Counted from the first letter of the stretch, positions 53,371 to 63,999 are shown. The stretch is DNA of 64,000 bases from Nonlabens arenilitoris (GCF_002954765.1 NZ_MTPW01000001.1:3175501-3239500); one strand, 5' to 3'. Numbers and translations: made by a program. The notes: generated from the sequence alone by a model not told the origin.

Positions 53371-54302
53371 TATTTAATATTAAATGATTTTACAGTTGCT
53401 GTTAAACCAGCTTTAGTATCATAAGGCTTAGATATGTTTAGTACTTTTCTAATCTTACTATTACTTACTTCATAAGATTCAGTTAGCTTTTGCAATCTTT
53501 CTCTATTTAAAGGTAATCCCAATAAAGTACCAACACTAGCCATCCATCGTATGAAAGTAGAATTAATAGAAATCAAATTAGGTTTTTTATCAATTGCAAG
53601 AGCCATTACTTTTATCAATTCATTAGTTGAAATTGAATAATCATCTGCCATATTAAATACGTCAGAATCAGGCCGTCTAGTTAACAAATTCTCTATTACC
53701 TCAGTAATTGTAGTAATAGAAACAAAAGATCTCTTATTATCAAAAGATGCTAGTGGATATGGAATTCCCTTAGAAACTACTTTATACAATAAATTTAAAT
53801 TTCCTTTATTACCTGGACCATGAATCATACAAGGTCTAAGGATGTATAATTTTTTATCTGACGGTATGGTCTTACTCAATAAATACTGTTCAGCGAGTGC
53901 TTTTGATTTACCGTAAACAGTTCCTGGCTCATAAGGATGATCCTCTTTTAAGATTCCTTTTACTTCATCTGCAACTGCTTTTACTGAGCTAAAATATATA
54001 AACACTTTAGAGTCGGACTGCAAAAATAAGTCAAATAAGCTCTTAGTAAGCTCTGTATTTACTTCGTAATATTCATCATCTAGAGAAGTTTTCTTTAAAT
54101 CATGTGCTTTTCCCGCAAGGTGAATGAATGCATAGGCAGCATTAAAATCGTCTATAGTTAAATTTTCATAGTTCAATGAAGTATTATTCTGTTCTAGCTT
54201 TCGCGAAAGCGGAATAATAGACCAATTTTTATTTTCTAAAAAGGGAACTAAATTTTGACCTACGAAACCTGTTGCACCAGATACAATAATTTTATTCTTC
54301 AT
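53370..54302 (-). CDS. NAD-dependent epimerase/dehydratase (SDR)
   Basis: 310 residues. N-terminal Rossmann motif SGATGFVGQNLVPFL, IHLAGKAHDL, catalytic YGKSKALAEQYL, and GPGNKGNLNLL. Members beside WecA-like genes often act on UDP-sugars in O-antigen synthesis. A genome palindrome lies in its reading frame (54196-54210). It overlaps the upstream glycosyltransferase gene by 11 bases. Confidence 0.88.
   Translation of the reverse strand: MKNKIIVSGATGFVGQNLVPFLENKNWSIIPLSRKLEQNNTSLNYENLTIDDFNAAYAFIHLAGKAHDLKKTSLDDEYYEVNTELTKSLFDLFLQSDSKVFIYFSSVKAVADEVKGILKEDHPYEPGTVYGKSKALAEQYLLSKTIPSDKKLYILRPCMIHGPGNKGNLNLLYKVVSKGIPYPLASFDNKRSFVSITTITEVIENLLTRRPDSDVFNMADDYSISTNELIKVMALAIDKKPNLISINSTFIRWMASVGTLLGLPLNRERLQKLTESYEVSNSKIRKVLNISKPYDTKAGLTATVKSFNIK
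54196..54210. repeat. Genome palindrome copy 9, inside the epimerase
   Basis: AGCTTTCGCGAAAGC within the epimerase gene (reverse-strand frame reading PLSRKLE). Confidence 0.8.
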
Positions 54303-55470
54303 GAGCCTTGATGATAGACATAGACATTAATTGATTGATACTGGCACGATTGAATTTACTAATGAAACTTGATTTATCAGTAATCAATCCATTAAAGTTT
54401 TTCAATAAATTTACTAATTCAACTGAGTCTGTAGGTTTAAATAGTAAAGTGTCCGGTAATTCTTCTTTAATAAATTGAGCTGCATATCCACCAACTCCTG
54501 CCACTATCGGTTTATTAAAAGTTGCATATTCAAAAAGCTTAGAAGGTAGAACCCTTTCAAAAGCCTTGTAATCATTGAGATGTAGGAAAAGAAAACCGGC
54601 TTCTTGATATAACTCAATCAGTTGTTTTCTTGTAACAGGATCACGCAGTTCAACATTAATAAGTCCTAATCTTTGAATTTCTTCCCTTAATTTTACTTTT
54701 GTCCCACCATCACCGATTAAAATAAAAGTATATTCAGGAAGTTTAGAAGCTGCTTGCGGTATTATTTTATCCAATCCTTGCCCTTCACCCATATTCCCAG
54801 CGTAGATTAAGGTTTTTTTATGTACATGATTAACAACAGGTATTGTTGCTTCAAACTGATCTATAAAAATCTGATCTATACCGTTAGTGTAATAAGTAAA
54901 TGAGGCTTGATTATATTTTTTAAAATATGTTTGAAACCCTTTAGAAACTAAGTTGATGTGATTTGCTCGACTAAATGTATACTTTTCAATAGGTCTCAAA
55001 AACAAATTTAATCCAAACTTTAAGGCTTTAGAATTAAATATCTCAACAACACTTTCTCTAAAAATATCTCTAATATCTAGGTATAATGTTGCTTTATTTT
55101 TACGAGCAATTTTAGAGCCTAAAAAAGCTGTAAACAACCTTGAGGAAGATGCATAAACTAAATCATATTCCCTATCACGAACTAATTGACGCGCCTGATT
55201 ATAAAAATATTTAAAGGCAATGATTTGACCTTTAAGGCCACTACCATGTTTAGGTAATTGGACTCTATGCACAACTACTCCTTCTTCATATACCTCTCTA
55301 GCTTTTGCGTTTGCATCAAAGGAATCATATCTATTAGGAAAAGTAGTAATCACATCAATCGTAGTATCTACTGACTTACTCTTAATCAGAGCTTTGAATA
55401 ATGAAGTGTTACGAAAAGATCCTGCACACAAATCTGGTTCAAAATAGTAAGTTAAAAAAAGGATTCTCAT
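54292..55470 (-). CDS. Glycosyltransferase, GT4-like (WbuB type)
   Basis: 392 residues with a GT-B fold: N-terminal FLTYYFEPDLCAGSFRNTSLFKAL, then IYAGNMGEGQGLDKIIPQAASKLPEYTFILIGDGGTKVKL and a donor site VLPSKLFEYATFNKPIVAG with the conserved Glu. Adds a sugar to the lipid-linked repeat unit on the cytoplasmic side. It overlaps both neighbours by a few bases. Confidence 0.9.
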   Translation of the reverse strand: MRILFLTYYFEPDLCAGSFRNTSLFKALIKSKSVDTTIDVITTFPNRYDSFDANAKAREVYEEGVVVHRVQLPKHGSGLKGQIIAFKYFYNQARQLVRDREYDLVYASSSRLFTAFLGSKIARKNKATLYLDIRDIFRESVVEIFNSKALKFGLNLFLRPIEKYTFSRANHINLVSKGFQTYFKKYNQASFTYYTNGIDQIFIDQFEATIPVVNHVHKKTLIYAGNMGEGQGLDKIIPQAASKLPEYTFILIGDGGTKVKLREEIQRLGLINVELRDPVTRKQLIELYQEAGFLFLHLNDYKAFERVLPSKLFEYATFNKPIVAGVGGYAAQFIKEELPDTLLFKPTDSVELVNLLKNFNGLITDKSSFISKFNRASINQLMSMSIIKAHEE

Positions 55471-57026
55471 AAGTCAATAGTGGTCTTCAATTGATTTGCA
55501 AAAGTAACAACTATTTTCGAAGCCTCTTTTGTTTTATTAAAGCCTATCGTTTGATTATATTTTTGAAGCTGTATAGATGTGAAATGTTCAAAACTTATTA
55601 AAATTTTACCATCTATAATAAAGGTATTCTCTTGTGTTCCATTGTCCACATTTCTATTATAATCAATATGAAAATGGGCTTCGTGTGGCACGTTATACTT
55701 AGAATTGACTCGATCATTAATAATCAAAGTTTTATTTAGAAATTCGAAAGTACGATAATGTGTTCCTCCAAAAAACAAGTTGAGTTCAGCTTCTATTTTA
55801 TCATCCGAATCTTCATGAAGTTTTAATTCAGACCTCTCACCTACTCTAAATCCACCCCAGACATCATAAGAGTTTCTTCCACCAATCGCTACTGTATTAT
55901 GAGCAGCAGAAGATCTTTGATTATTACGTAACTTGTTTTTTTCGTATGTAGAAGTTCCCGTTTCAACAAACAGTGGTCTACCCCTAAAATACATAATAAA
56001 TTGCAAGGTATCAGAATGTAAATGTCCCGGTTGATAATTAGAAGCAATATTGGCAACATCCACTACGACTTCATAATTTGAAGTATTCACTTTGCGATAG
56101 CCAGAATCTGACAAAGGTAATTGCAGATAATTAATATCTAAATATTTAGCGTAATTTAAAAGCTCTACAGTTGTAGGAGCAATGTCCGGTGCGGCATCAT
56201 TTATGTAGGGAATGTCACCATTAGAAAAAGAAATTTTTTCTAACCAAGAGAGCATTTTCTTAACCTTTGAGATCAACAATTTATCAATATCAATCTTATT
56301 ACTAATATTAAAATTTATAACATCTAACAAACGATAAAGAATGATTTGATGATACATAGGTGATTGTTCAAAATGTCCACCATCCTTCAAAATCTGTTCA
56401 TTTAATTCCTCTTTTAAAAGCTTTAAACTTTTTGTGTACAAAACTTTATCGTCTAAAAAGATACTAGCCATGTACAAAGCAAAAATGTTTTCAAGAAGAT
56501 GATTTGCAAGAATATGAAATTCGAGATGGTCTCTTAAAATTTTTGTGTCATTTGCAATAACGCCATTAATGTAAGAATCATTAATTTTATGAAATGCTAA
56601 AAACTTAACCCAATTCATTATGCGTAATGAAATTGGATAAGGCTCTAAACCGTCTATTAACTTGTCTCGTTGTAGACTATGATCTTTGATTAATTTATAA
56701 CCGTCTTGTGAGCTGCATTCTTTAGAGTTTAAAAATTCAAAGTAGTTTAAGTTATATGTCCATAGTTTCCCATGATCAGAAAAGTTCCAATTAATTGTGT
56801 TTTCAAAAGTTTCTTCAACATTTAAAAAACAGAAAATACCGTTTTCATAGGATTTACTATTAAATAATACAGGTTTCCAAATGGGAAGCTTATCCAATTT
56901 TACATCAACAAGATTTGGTGCTTTATAATAAAGCGCCTTAAACCTGTACAATAATTGAAACTTTACTTGTTTCCACTTTAAGTATTTAATTGTATGATAA
57001 ATTCGAAGTGCATTTTTCAAGTTCAT
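55467..57026 (-). CDS. Heparinase II/III-like protein
   Basis: 519 residues. An alpha-helical toroid in the first 300 residues (NWNFSDHGKLWTYNLNYFEFL, HILANHLLENIFALYMASIFL, GGHFEQSPMYHQIILYRLLDV) is followed by a beta-sandwich (GHLHSDTLQFIMYFRGRPLFVETGTSTYEKNKLRNNQRSSAAHNTV), the heparinase II/III layout. In surface polysaccharide loci such proteins may cut or edit uronic-acid polymers. No signal peptide, so it may act in the cytoplasm, which is odd for a lyase. Confidence 0.85.
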   Translation of the reverse strand: MNLKNALRIYHTIKYLKWKQVKFQLLYRFKALYYKAPNLVDVKLDKLPIWKPVLFNSKSYENGIFCFLNVEETFENTINWNFSDHGKLWTYNLNYFEFLNSKECSSQDGYKLIKDHSLQRDKLIDGLEPYPISLRIMNWVKFLAFHKINDSYINGVIANDTKILRDHLEFHILANHLLENIFALYMASIFLDDKVLYTKSLKLLKEELNEQILKDGGHFEQSPMYHQIILYRLLDVINFNISNKIDIDKLLISKVKKMLSWLEKISFSNGDIPYINDAAPDIAPTTVELLNYAKYLDINYLQLPLSDSGYRKVNTSNYEVVVDVANIASNYQPGHLHSDTLQFIMYFRGRPLFVETGTSTYEKNKLRNNQRSSAAHNTVAIGGRNSYDVWGGFRVGERSELKLHEDSDDKIEAELNLFFGGTHYRTFEFLNKTLIINDRVNSKYNVPHEAHFHIDYNRNVDNGTQENTFIIDGKILISFEHFTSIQLQKYNQTIGFNKTKEASKIVVTFANQLKTTIDL

Positions 57027-57089
57027 GGAGCTATATTTACTAGAATTTAGCTAATCTTATTCTACTTTTGTAAAAGAGATAATAAAAAG

Positions 57090-59219
57090 CTAATTCATTA
57101 CGTCTACCCAAGATTGAGATTTTAAGCTCTCAATGGCAGCAAATGATGCTTGAGTAGTATTGACCAATGACTCAAATTCTATTAACGAATCACCTCCTGA
57201 ATTAATCTGTTGAGCAAGTAAAGTAAACTGACTCTTATGACCTTTATCCAACTTTGACTTCATCCCTTTAAACCCTTTAAAGCCATAAGCTTTAAGTTTT
57301 CTCCAATTGTCTAAAACGAGAGTGCGCTCCTGACTATAGATTTCAACACGCTCTTTAGAGTAAGCTTTACTTCCATTTGCAAAGTAATTTATTACCCCAT
57401 TCGATCCGTTTTCATACTTTAATAATATACTTGCATTATCGGTATTTTCTTCAGGATTTATACCCATTGCATTCATACAAACAGAGACTACTTTACTTCC
57501 TGTAAAGTAAGAAATTAAATCTATGAAATGACATGCCTCTCCTATAATACGCCCACCACCAACTTTAAGATCATGCACCCATACATCTGGTGGTATCGCT
57601 CCCGCATTCATCGTGGCAATTACATTAATTGGTGTATCTCCATAACCGATTGCTTTTTTCATTTTTAAAGCATGAGGAGAAAATCTACGATTAAATCCGA
57701 CAGTTAGCGTAGCCTTACTATTATTGTAGGCATTAATAATCTCTTTAAGTTCTTCATTATTAAGCGCGAGAGGTTTCTCTACAAAGACATTCTTACCAGC
57801 CATTAGAGCAGCTTTTACCATCGGAGCATGTAAGTGATGTCTAGTGGTAATCATTACCGTATTAATATTAGCGTCTTTAAGAACTTGGTCATAATCCGTC
57901 GTACTTTGAATGATCTGAAACTTTTTTGCAAGAGTAGTTCCAGATAAACCACCTGAACTTACTATATATTGTAAATCCATACCAAGATTCATCATGGCTG
58001 GTAACATAGTCATTTTTGTGAAATTTCCAGCTCCAACAATAGCAACTCCTTTATTTGATTTATTACTAGAATTACCCCTATTTTGAGAAACAGTTATGGT
58101 ATTAGAATAGGTGATATCACTGTAGTTAAGCAGTGAGGCTATTGATTTAGAACTTCCAATTTCTCCATAGATCTTAAGATAATCCTTTAATTCAACAACT
58201 TCAGTTATTAAAGGATCCACCTCTATATACTTTTTAGAAATCGAACTCAGTATAGTTTCAAAATTGCGTTTTTCTGTCCATCTTACAAAAGGAAGAGGAT
58301 AATCGTTTCCTTTAGTCTCATAATCTTCATCATAACGTCCTGGTCCATAAGAACAGGAAACTTGAAATGATAATTCTTTTTCATAGAATTCTGCTCTACT
58401 TAACTCCAAACCTATCACACCAACTAAAATGATTCGACCTCTCTTACGAGACATTTGTGCAGCTTGCGAAATAACATCATTAGATTTAGTTGATGCGGTG
58501 ATAATAACTCCATCAGCTCCAACACCATCGGTAAGTTGCATTACGGTTTTAACAGGATCTTCTCCTTGAGCTGGATTGATTGTAGTAATTCCCCATTTTT
58601 TAGCAAGATCAAGTTTCATTTGATCAAAATCTATTCCTATAACATTACATCCATTTGCTTTTAAAAGTTGTGCTGTCATTAAACCTATAAGACCTAATCC
58701 GGTAACTACAATAGTTTCGCCTAGCGTAGGTTCACACAATCTGATTCCTTGAAGACCTATACTACCTATAACAGTAAAAGCAGCTTGCTCATCTGTTACA
58801 TTATCTGGAATAGAGGCTACCAGGTTTTTTGGAATACATACAAATTCCGCATGTCCACCATTTGAAGCAACGCGATCACCTACTTTAAATTCTGAAACAC
58901 CTTCTCCTACTTCTATAACCTTTCCTACGTTACAATAACCTAACGGAAGTGGCTCTCCCAATTTATTAAAAACGGCTTCTAATGTAGGCATCAAACCCTC
59001 GGTCTTGATTTTATCAAGTACCATTTTCACTTTATCTGGTTGTTGACGAGCTTTGGAAATCAAATTAGATTTCCCAAATTCTACCAACATGCGCTCAGTT
59101 CCAAGAGAAACTAGAGATTTAGTAGTTTGTATAAGTACATGACCACGTTTTACTTGTGGTGCAGGCAATTCTTCTAATATAGTTTCTCCCGTTTTAAAGG
59201 ATTGTATGATTTGCTTCAT
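57090..59219 (-). CDS. Bi-domain oxidoreductase (zinc-type dehydrogenase plus Gfo/Idh/MocA)
   Basis: 709 residues formed by two enzymes. Residues about 1-370 are a zinc-type alcohol dehydrogenase fold (VGDRVASNGGHAEFVCIP, IVVTGLGLIGLMTAQLLKANGCNVIGID). Residues about 390-709 are a Gfo/Idh/MocA oxidoreductase (VAIVGAGNFTKMTMLPAMMNLG, NVFVEKPLALNNEELK, GGGRIIGEACHFIDLISYFTG). This fusion recurs beside heparinase-like genes in polysaccharide loci, as here. It probably oxidises a sugar nucleotide. Confidence 0.9.
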   Translation of the reverse strand: MKQIIQSFKTGETILEELPAPQVKRGHVLIQTTKSLVSLGTERMLVEFGKSNLISKARQQPDKVKMVLDKIKTEGLMPTLEAVFNKLGEPLPLGYCNVGKVIEVGEGVSEFKVGDRVASNGGHAEFVCIPKNLVASIPDNVTDEQAAFTVIGSIGLQGIRLCEPTLGETIVVTGLGLIGLMTAQLLKANGCNVIGIDFDQMKLDLAKKWGITTINPAQGEDPVKTVMQLTDGVGADGVIITASTKSNDVISQAAQMSRKRGRIILVGVIGLELSRAEFYEKELSFQVSCSYGPGRYDEDYETKGNDYPLPFVRWTEKRNFETILSSISKKYIEVDPLITEVVELKDYLKIYGEIGSSKSIASLLNYSDITYSNTITVSQNRGNSSNKSNKGVAIVGAGNFTKMTMLPAMMNLGMDLQYIVSSGGLSGTTLAKKFQIIQSTTDYDQVLKDANINTVMITTRHHLHAPMVKAALMAGKNVFVEKPLALNNEELKEIINAYNNSKATLTVGFNRRFSPHALKMKKAIGYGDTPINVIATMNAGAIPPDVWVHDLKVGGGRIIGEACHFIDLISYFTGSKVVSVCMNAMGINPEENTDNASILLKYENGSNGVINYFANGSKAYSKERVEIYSQERTLVLDNWRKLKAYGFKGFKGMKSKLDKGHKSQFTLLAQQINSGGDSLIEFESLVNTTQASFAAIESLKSQSWVDVMN

Positions 59220-59221
59220 CT

Positions 59222-59746
59222 CTAATTTCTTTTTTTAATCAATTTAGCGGGAACTCCTCCAACTATAGTAAATGGTTCTACGTCTTTTGTCACTACACTG
59301 CCGGCTGCGATCACAGCACCTTCACCTATAATTACTCCTGCAACAATGGTGCAATTACCACCAATCCATACATCACACTCTATAATAACTTTTTCTTTGT
59401 TATGTCCAGAACCAAAAATATGGCCTTTATTTTCAGGAATCACATGATTGGCTGAAGAAATTATTGTTCGATATCCAATTAAGGTTCGGTCTCCAATTTC
59501 CACTTGACCTCCCGTTGTTATAATGACTCCCCATGCTAAATCAACGTGATTACCCAGTTTAAGTTTGCGACAAGGATTAATTTTAATTCCTGGATAATAT
59601 GTGATTGATTTCCCTATTTTGGCCCCTTGAAGTCTCAAATAATTAGATTTTATAACATTAAAAACCTGATGTCTAGGCAAAGAAAAAACTATGGAAGACA
59701 TAGATTCATAAGTACAAACAAGAAAGTTTTTGATTAAATTATTCAT
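59222..59746 (-). CDS. Hexapeptide-repeat acyltransferase
   Basis: 174 residues with left-handed beta-helix repeats ([69 protein letters not shown]), the pattern of WcaF/CapG-type O-acetyltransferases. It likely acetylates one sugar of the polymer. Overlaps the upstream gene by 8 bases. Confidence 0.9.
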   Translation of the reverse strand: MNNLIKNFLVCTYESMSSIVFSLPRHQVFNVIKSNYLRLQGAKIGKSITYYPGIKINPCRKLKLGNHVDLAWGVIITTGGQVEIGDRTLIGYRTIISSANHVIPENKGHIFGSGHNKEKVIIECDVWIGGNCTIVAGVIIGEGAVIAAGSVVTKDVEPFTIVGGVPAKLIKKRN

Positions 59747-60881
59747 TTAAAAATCTTTGTATGAATTCAAATTGTAGTTGCACTTTTGCTTTTGGAGATG
59801 GATAAGTACTTGATATTTCGACTCCACGATCAACAATTTTTTTTAAGAACGAAGGTTCGTTTTTTAATTTCAAAATCATCTTTGCAATATGTTTGGTATT
59901 CATCCTTTCCACATATACCGCGGCATCCTTACAAATCGCTCTAGACCACTCTTCATCAGAAATTATTAATGGTTTTTTGAAATACCAAGCTTCAATTATA
60001 TTATTACTAAAACTTTCTAAAAGACTGAACAATCCAATAGCGTTAGAGTTTTGAATAACTGAAGGAATCTCAGCGGGAAGTACTCCTCCTATTAATTCAA
60101 TATTCTCAGAAACTTGCAAATCTTGAGCTATTTCCTTTAACTGCTTACTCTTCTCATGCTTCTCATCTAGTGTCAAACGAAATTTTACAGATGTGCACCC
60201 CTCATCTTTTAAAGATTTTAATATATAGGGAATAACCTCTATGTTTTTATTCGGGTGCCAACCGGTCAATAATAGAACTACGAATGGTTTTTCAACATTA
60301 AAAACATCTGCGTCTATGTTTTGTGTGTCGTTATTATTTGGATAAGTCGAAATCGAAGGCAATATTAAAGTAGTTTTATGTCTTGGGTAATTGAACAACT
60401 CACTACACCTTTTTTGCATAGCTTCATTCTCGAAAATAATAGCATCCGATTTCAAAGTATTTTTCAATCTATACCAATCAATTAGTTTATGTTTTATTTT
60501 TTTTAATCCTTTATAAGAAAACCAAAAATCAATTTCAGGGAAAAATAGATTAGAGTAAGCACAACCGGTAATAGAGGGGATACCTTTGACAAAAATACCT
60601 GGACCGAAAAGTGTATAAATAACATCTATATTATGAGTGAAAACAATCTTTTTTAAATTGAAATAACTAAATAAAAACCTGCCTATTAAACTCGTTTCAA
60701 CTTCAATAAAATTAGCCCCTTTACTTTGAAGAAGTAACGCTGTATGACTTCCTTTCGTTGTTAGATACAATAGTTCATCACAGTATACCAATGGAGCTTG
60801 TGTTATAAAGTTTGCCGCAACCTGTTGACCTCCTCCGCTTTTAATCGGAATTAGATTTATTAATATTTTTACTGAATTCAT
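59739..60881 (-). CDS. Glycosyltransferase, GT-B fold
   Basis: 380 residues. Opens [19 protein letters not shown], with the C-terminal half [22 protein letters not shown]...[49 protein letters not shown], a GT1/GT4-like donor site in which the usual Glu is present. Transfers a sugar during repeat-unit assembly; specificity unknown. Confidence 0.87.
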   Translation of the reverse strand: MNSVKILINLIPIKSGGGQQVAANFITQAPLVYCDELLYLTTKGSHTALLLQSKGANFIEVETSLIGRFLFSYFNLKKIVFTHNIDVIYTLFGPGIFVKGIPSITGCAYSNLFFPEIDFWFSYKGLKKIKHKLIDWYRLKNTLKSDAIIFENEAMQKRCSELFNYPRHKTTLILPSISTYPNNNDTQNIDADVFNVEKPFVVLLLTGWHPNKNIEVIPYILKSLKDEGCTSVKFRLTLDEKHEKSKQLKEIAQDLQVSENIELIGGVLPAEIPSVIQNSNAIGLFSLLESFSNNIIEAWYFKKPLIISDEEWSRAICKDAAVYVERMNTKHIAKMILKLKNEPSFLKKIVDRGVEISSTYPSPKAKVQLQFEFIQRFLNE

Positions 60882-60894
60882 TTCAATTTCATAA

Positions 60895-62055
60895 TTATTC
60901 AGATTCGGAAAACTTTAAAATTTTATTCATCCATTTTTCAGATGAATAATTTTCTAATACGTTAACGTAAGCAGTTTCTTTTATTTTTTCGATATCGTAT
61001 GTTCCTTTTTCAATTTCAAAAATAATCTCGGTAATTTGCTCATGTTCTCTAGGCTCTACTAAAAAACCATTTTTCAAATGATTTATAGTATCTGCTAAGC
61101 CTCCAATATTACTTGCTATTAGTGGAGTTTTTAAGTACATAGATTCCAGCATGGTAAGTGAGGTGGCTTCAATATAATTTCCAACAGGGATAGATGGCAC
61201 GATACTAATCTCAGCATTTTTAATAAAACTTAAAGCCTCCATATTGGACAAAGAACCTTTAAATTCTATCAAATTAGCTTTTATGTCTTCATGAAATTCT
61301 TTGTGCAACTTTTCTTTCAAAGGTCCACTACCAATAACCAAAAGTTTATCAAAAATTGGATTTGAGCTTTTACTAATATAATTGATTGCTCCTCTTACGC
61401 CATATTCGACTCCATTTTTCTCGTGTAAATGTCGAACAATTACAGCGTATTTATTTCTACCAAACGCAGAAGTGTTAACTAGATCTAATTTTTTAACATC
61501 AATAGCATTAGGAACAACAATATATTTCTTATCAGTATTATCGCACTCAATTTTTTTCTCTAAATCAATCTGTAATTGATCAACACCTATTACCTTATCA
61601 ATTTGTTTCGATATCGCTATATCAAGAAATTTTGCCATTGCATAAATAGTCTTATTATTAGAAGTAATTAAAAATTGTTCAGAAAAAGGAGCATGAAGAA
61701 CTTGAGTAATCGAAATTTTATCTTTATTCCTATATTTTGCAATTATAGCCGCTAATGCAGAATATCGATCATGTGTAATGATATCATAAGAATGAGTTCC
61801 AATATTCTTCTGCAAAACATTATTTAATTCTTTATAAAGAGATAAAGATTTAACAATCAAACTAACGGATTCAAATCCAATAAGGTTTAAAAATGTAGAA
61901 ATAACCTTAGCAACAAATGACTCTTTTTTTGATAATCCAAGGATAAAAGTATGATTCTTATTGCTAAGACTTGACTTCATTGTCGCTAAATGAGTCCCCA
62001 CACCTCCACTTTCAAAGGTCGAATGACTTGTTAAAATTATAAGTTTAGATTTCAT
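60895..62055 (-). CDS. Glycosyltransferase, GT4-like
   Basis: 386 residues. N-terminal TSHSTFESGGVGTHLATMKSSL and the C-terminal site PSIPVGNYIEATSLTMLESMYLKTPLIASNIGGLADTINHLKNGFLVEP with the E-x7-E motif of GT4 enzymes. The gene begins 11 bases after the polymerase-like gene. Cytoplasmic face of the inner membrane. Confidence 0.9.
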   Translation of the reverse strand: MKSKLIILTSHSTFESGGVGTHLATMKSSLSNKNHTFILGLSKKESFVAKVISTFLNLIGFESVSLIVKSLSLYKELNNVLQKNIGTHSYDIITHDRYSALAAIIAKYRNKDKISITQVLHAPFSEQFLITSNNKTIYAMAKFLDIAISKQIDKVIGVDQLQIDLEKKIECDNTDKKYIVVPNAIDVKKLDLVNTSAFGRNKYAVIVRHLHEKNGVEYGVRGAINYISKSSNPIFDKLLVIGSGPLKEKLHKEFHEDIKANLIEFKGSLSNMEALSFIKNAEISIVPSIPVGNYIEATSLTMLESMYLKTPLIASNIGGLADTINHLKNGFLVEPREHEQITEIIFEIEKGTYDIEKIKETAYVNVLENYSSEKWMNKILKFSESE

Positions 62056-62066
62056 AGATGTGTGAA

Positions 62067-63428
62067 TTAAATAATTCCAGAATTCATTAAATTATAAAAG
62101 ACTAAAATTATTAAAATTATAATATGGAATGGTTTTAATTTGTAATATGCATAATCTTTAAATCGCGTCGCTGCTATAGCAGATAGAGGTATTAAAAATA
62201 ATATTCGATGCCTAGGCACAAAACTTATAAATGAAATTGATAGCATAAAAACTAATGATATTATGATTAATGCAAAACTCTCCGGTGAATAATTAAAATA
62301 TTTCTTTACATTAATGACTAACAAGGGAAGAAAAATACTTAAAACAAATAAATGAGATATTTGAAAAAAATTAGAAAAATCAAAGTATTCATTTAAATAT
62401 TGTATTTGATATTTAAAGCTAACCCTTTTATTATCTATTACTAAACCCGAATATTTAACCGGTGTGATTATATTGACAGTAGGTAAGGCAATAACTTTAA
62501 CTATCCAGCTTTGTTGCATAATTTTATAAGTTACTTGATCCTGTATTTCTTCATTCGATTCTACAAAATTAGTTCGCTTATCAAGAAAAGAAACGATATC
62601 TGCATTTGAATCATTTCCTTCAATATTGCCAAATCGACTGATGTATGGAACAATATATACGAAAGCACCAGAAAGAATGATAGCTAAAAAAGTTAAAATT
62701 GATATTTTTACTGATTTAATAAAAAGTGTAGAACCATTTAGTAATAACTCTCTATATCTAAATAAAAAACACGCAAAAGTTACAGAAAAAAATGTTGCAC
62801 CCCTAAGAAAAAAAACGGGTATCATAATAATAAAAACAATTAAATATTTTTTGTTTAACAAGTAATTAATACCTAAAAAAACTAGATAAAATAGGATTAA
62901 ATCACGATAAACATGCACAAAAGACCATTGTATAAGATAAAGTCCAATTAAAAAAGTAGAATATAATGATAGATTTATTCGTAGTTTAACCACCCTTTCA
63001 AAAACCTTGTGACTCAAATTAATTAGTAATGCATATAGAATCCAAGATGATAAGTATGCAACATAGAGAAAATCTTGGTCATTAAAATCAAAGATATCAG
63101 TGATAAACCTCAAGGTCTTTAAAAACGTCGGGAAAATATTTAAATAACTCAAATCCTGATTTTTACTTTCTCTCAGAAAAAGAGCATCATCACCATATGG
63201 TGATAAAAAATTATCATAATTAAAACTATAAGTTAACAAGTAAACAAAACCAATTCCGCTAATCAAAAGCAAGTTTGTTAAATTTAACTTATCATTTTTA
63301 TAGAAATAACCTGCAGATAGGCATAAAACTAATATAAATATGATCATAAGTGGATTTTGCCCACCTACAAATAAATAAGAAGAGCACCATATTAAACATA
63401 GTAAGAAAACTTTAATCATTTGATTCAA
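62067..63428 (-). CDS. Wzy-like polysaccharide polymerase
   Basis: 453 residues with about ten to twelve membrane segments and a large loop of about 80 residues (about 255-340, RFGNIEGNDSNADIVSFLDKRTNFVESNEEIQD) before the last ones. No sequence signature is strong, as usual for Wzy and EpsG proteins. The role as repeat-unit polymerase is inferred from topology and position. It overlaps the pyruvyltransferase gene by 17 bases. Confidence 0.75.
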   Translation of the reverse strand: MNQMIKVFLLCLIWCSSYLFVGGQNPLMIIFILVLCLSAGYFYKNDKLNLTNLLLISGIGFVYLLTYSFNYDNFLSPYGDDALFLRESKNQDLSYLNIFPTFLKTLRFITDIFDFNDQDFLYVAYLSSWILYALLINLSHKVFERVVKLRINLSLYSTFLIGLYLIQWSFVHVYRDLILFYLVFLGINYLLNKKYLIVFIIMIPVFFLRGATFFSVTFACFLFRYRELLLNGSTLFIKSVKISILTFLAIILSGAFVYIVPYISRFGNIEGNDSNADIVSFLDKRTNFVESNEEIQDQVTYKIMQQSWIVKVIALPTVNIITPVKYSGLVIDNKRVSFKYQIQYLNEYFDFSNFFQISHLFVLSIFLPLLVINVKKYFNYSPESFALIIISLVFMLSISFISFVPRHRILFLIPLSAIAATRFKDYAYYKLKPFHIIILIILVFYNLMNSGII

Positions 63429-63999
63429 TATAGGTAACCATAGAGTCTATCATAATCTTATATCTATTAACAAAAAAGTCAGCAACTTTGATATCTGATA
63501 CATCTATATTCTTAGCCTTTAAAGTAGAATTAATAAGATTTAAAACTATTTCTTCATTTTCACCTATTTCAATAGTCTTTAAATAAGGAGAGTCAAATTC
63601 CTTTGTAAACTGTTCAATTTTTGGGTCAATATTTAAGCCTATTGATGGTATGTTTAAGATTGAAGCAAAAACTAATCCATGATATCTCATAGAAATAACC
63701 ATATTCATATTTGATATTTGACGAACAAATTGAAAAAAATGATTTTTCCTACTATCATAAATAATCTCGTCATCATAATTAACAAGTACCGATCGATATT
63801 GAAAATCAAGAACACTACAGAAATTTATTATGGTTATTTTATAGAATGGATTTAAAATATTAATATATTTTTGAATAGAATCTAATATTTCCTTATTTCT
63901 TTCAAAATCATGATACCAGTCCCTAACAACTATTCCGATATTTGGTTTAACATTATCTTTTAAAACCTCCTTATCCTTAATAATTTTATCAATGAATAA
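63412..63999 (-). CDS. Polysaccharide pyruvyl transferase family, 5' end outside window
   Basis: The frame is open from the stop at 63412 to the window edge, about 195 codons. The visible part includes IGIVVRDWYHDFERNKEILDSIQKYINIL and, near residue 95, SNMNMVISMRYHGLVFASILNIPSIGLNIDPKI, the R-x-H-xx-F/L motif of CsaB/WcaK-type pyruvyltransferases. It adds a ketal pyruvate to a sugar, giving the polymer charge. The ATG at 63708 is internal and not the real start. Confidence 0.85.
   Translation of the reverse strand, partial: LFIDKIIKDKEVLKDNVKPNIGIVVRDWYHDFERNKEILDSIQKYINILNPFYKITIINFCSVLDFQYRSVLVNYDDEIIYDSRKNHFFQFVRQISNMNMVISMRYHGLVFASILNIPSIGLNIDPKIEQFTKEFDSPYLKTIEIGENEEIVLNLINSTLKAKNIDVSDIKVADFFVNRYKIMIDSMVTYIESND

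Noticed and set aside
63412..63708. A separate 98-residue gene
   Set aside because: The frame stays open to the window edge with matching pyruvyltransferase sequence, so the ATG at 63708 is internal.
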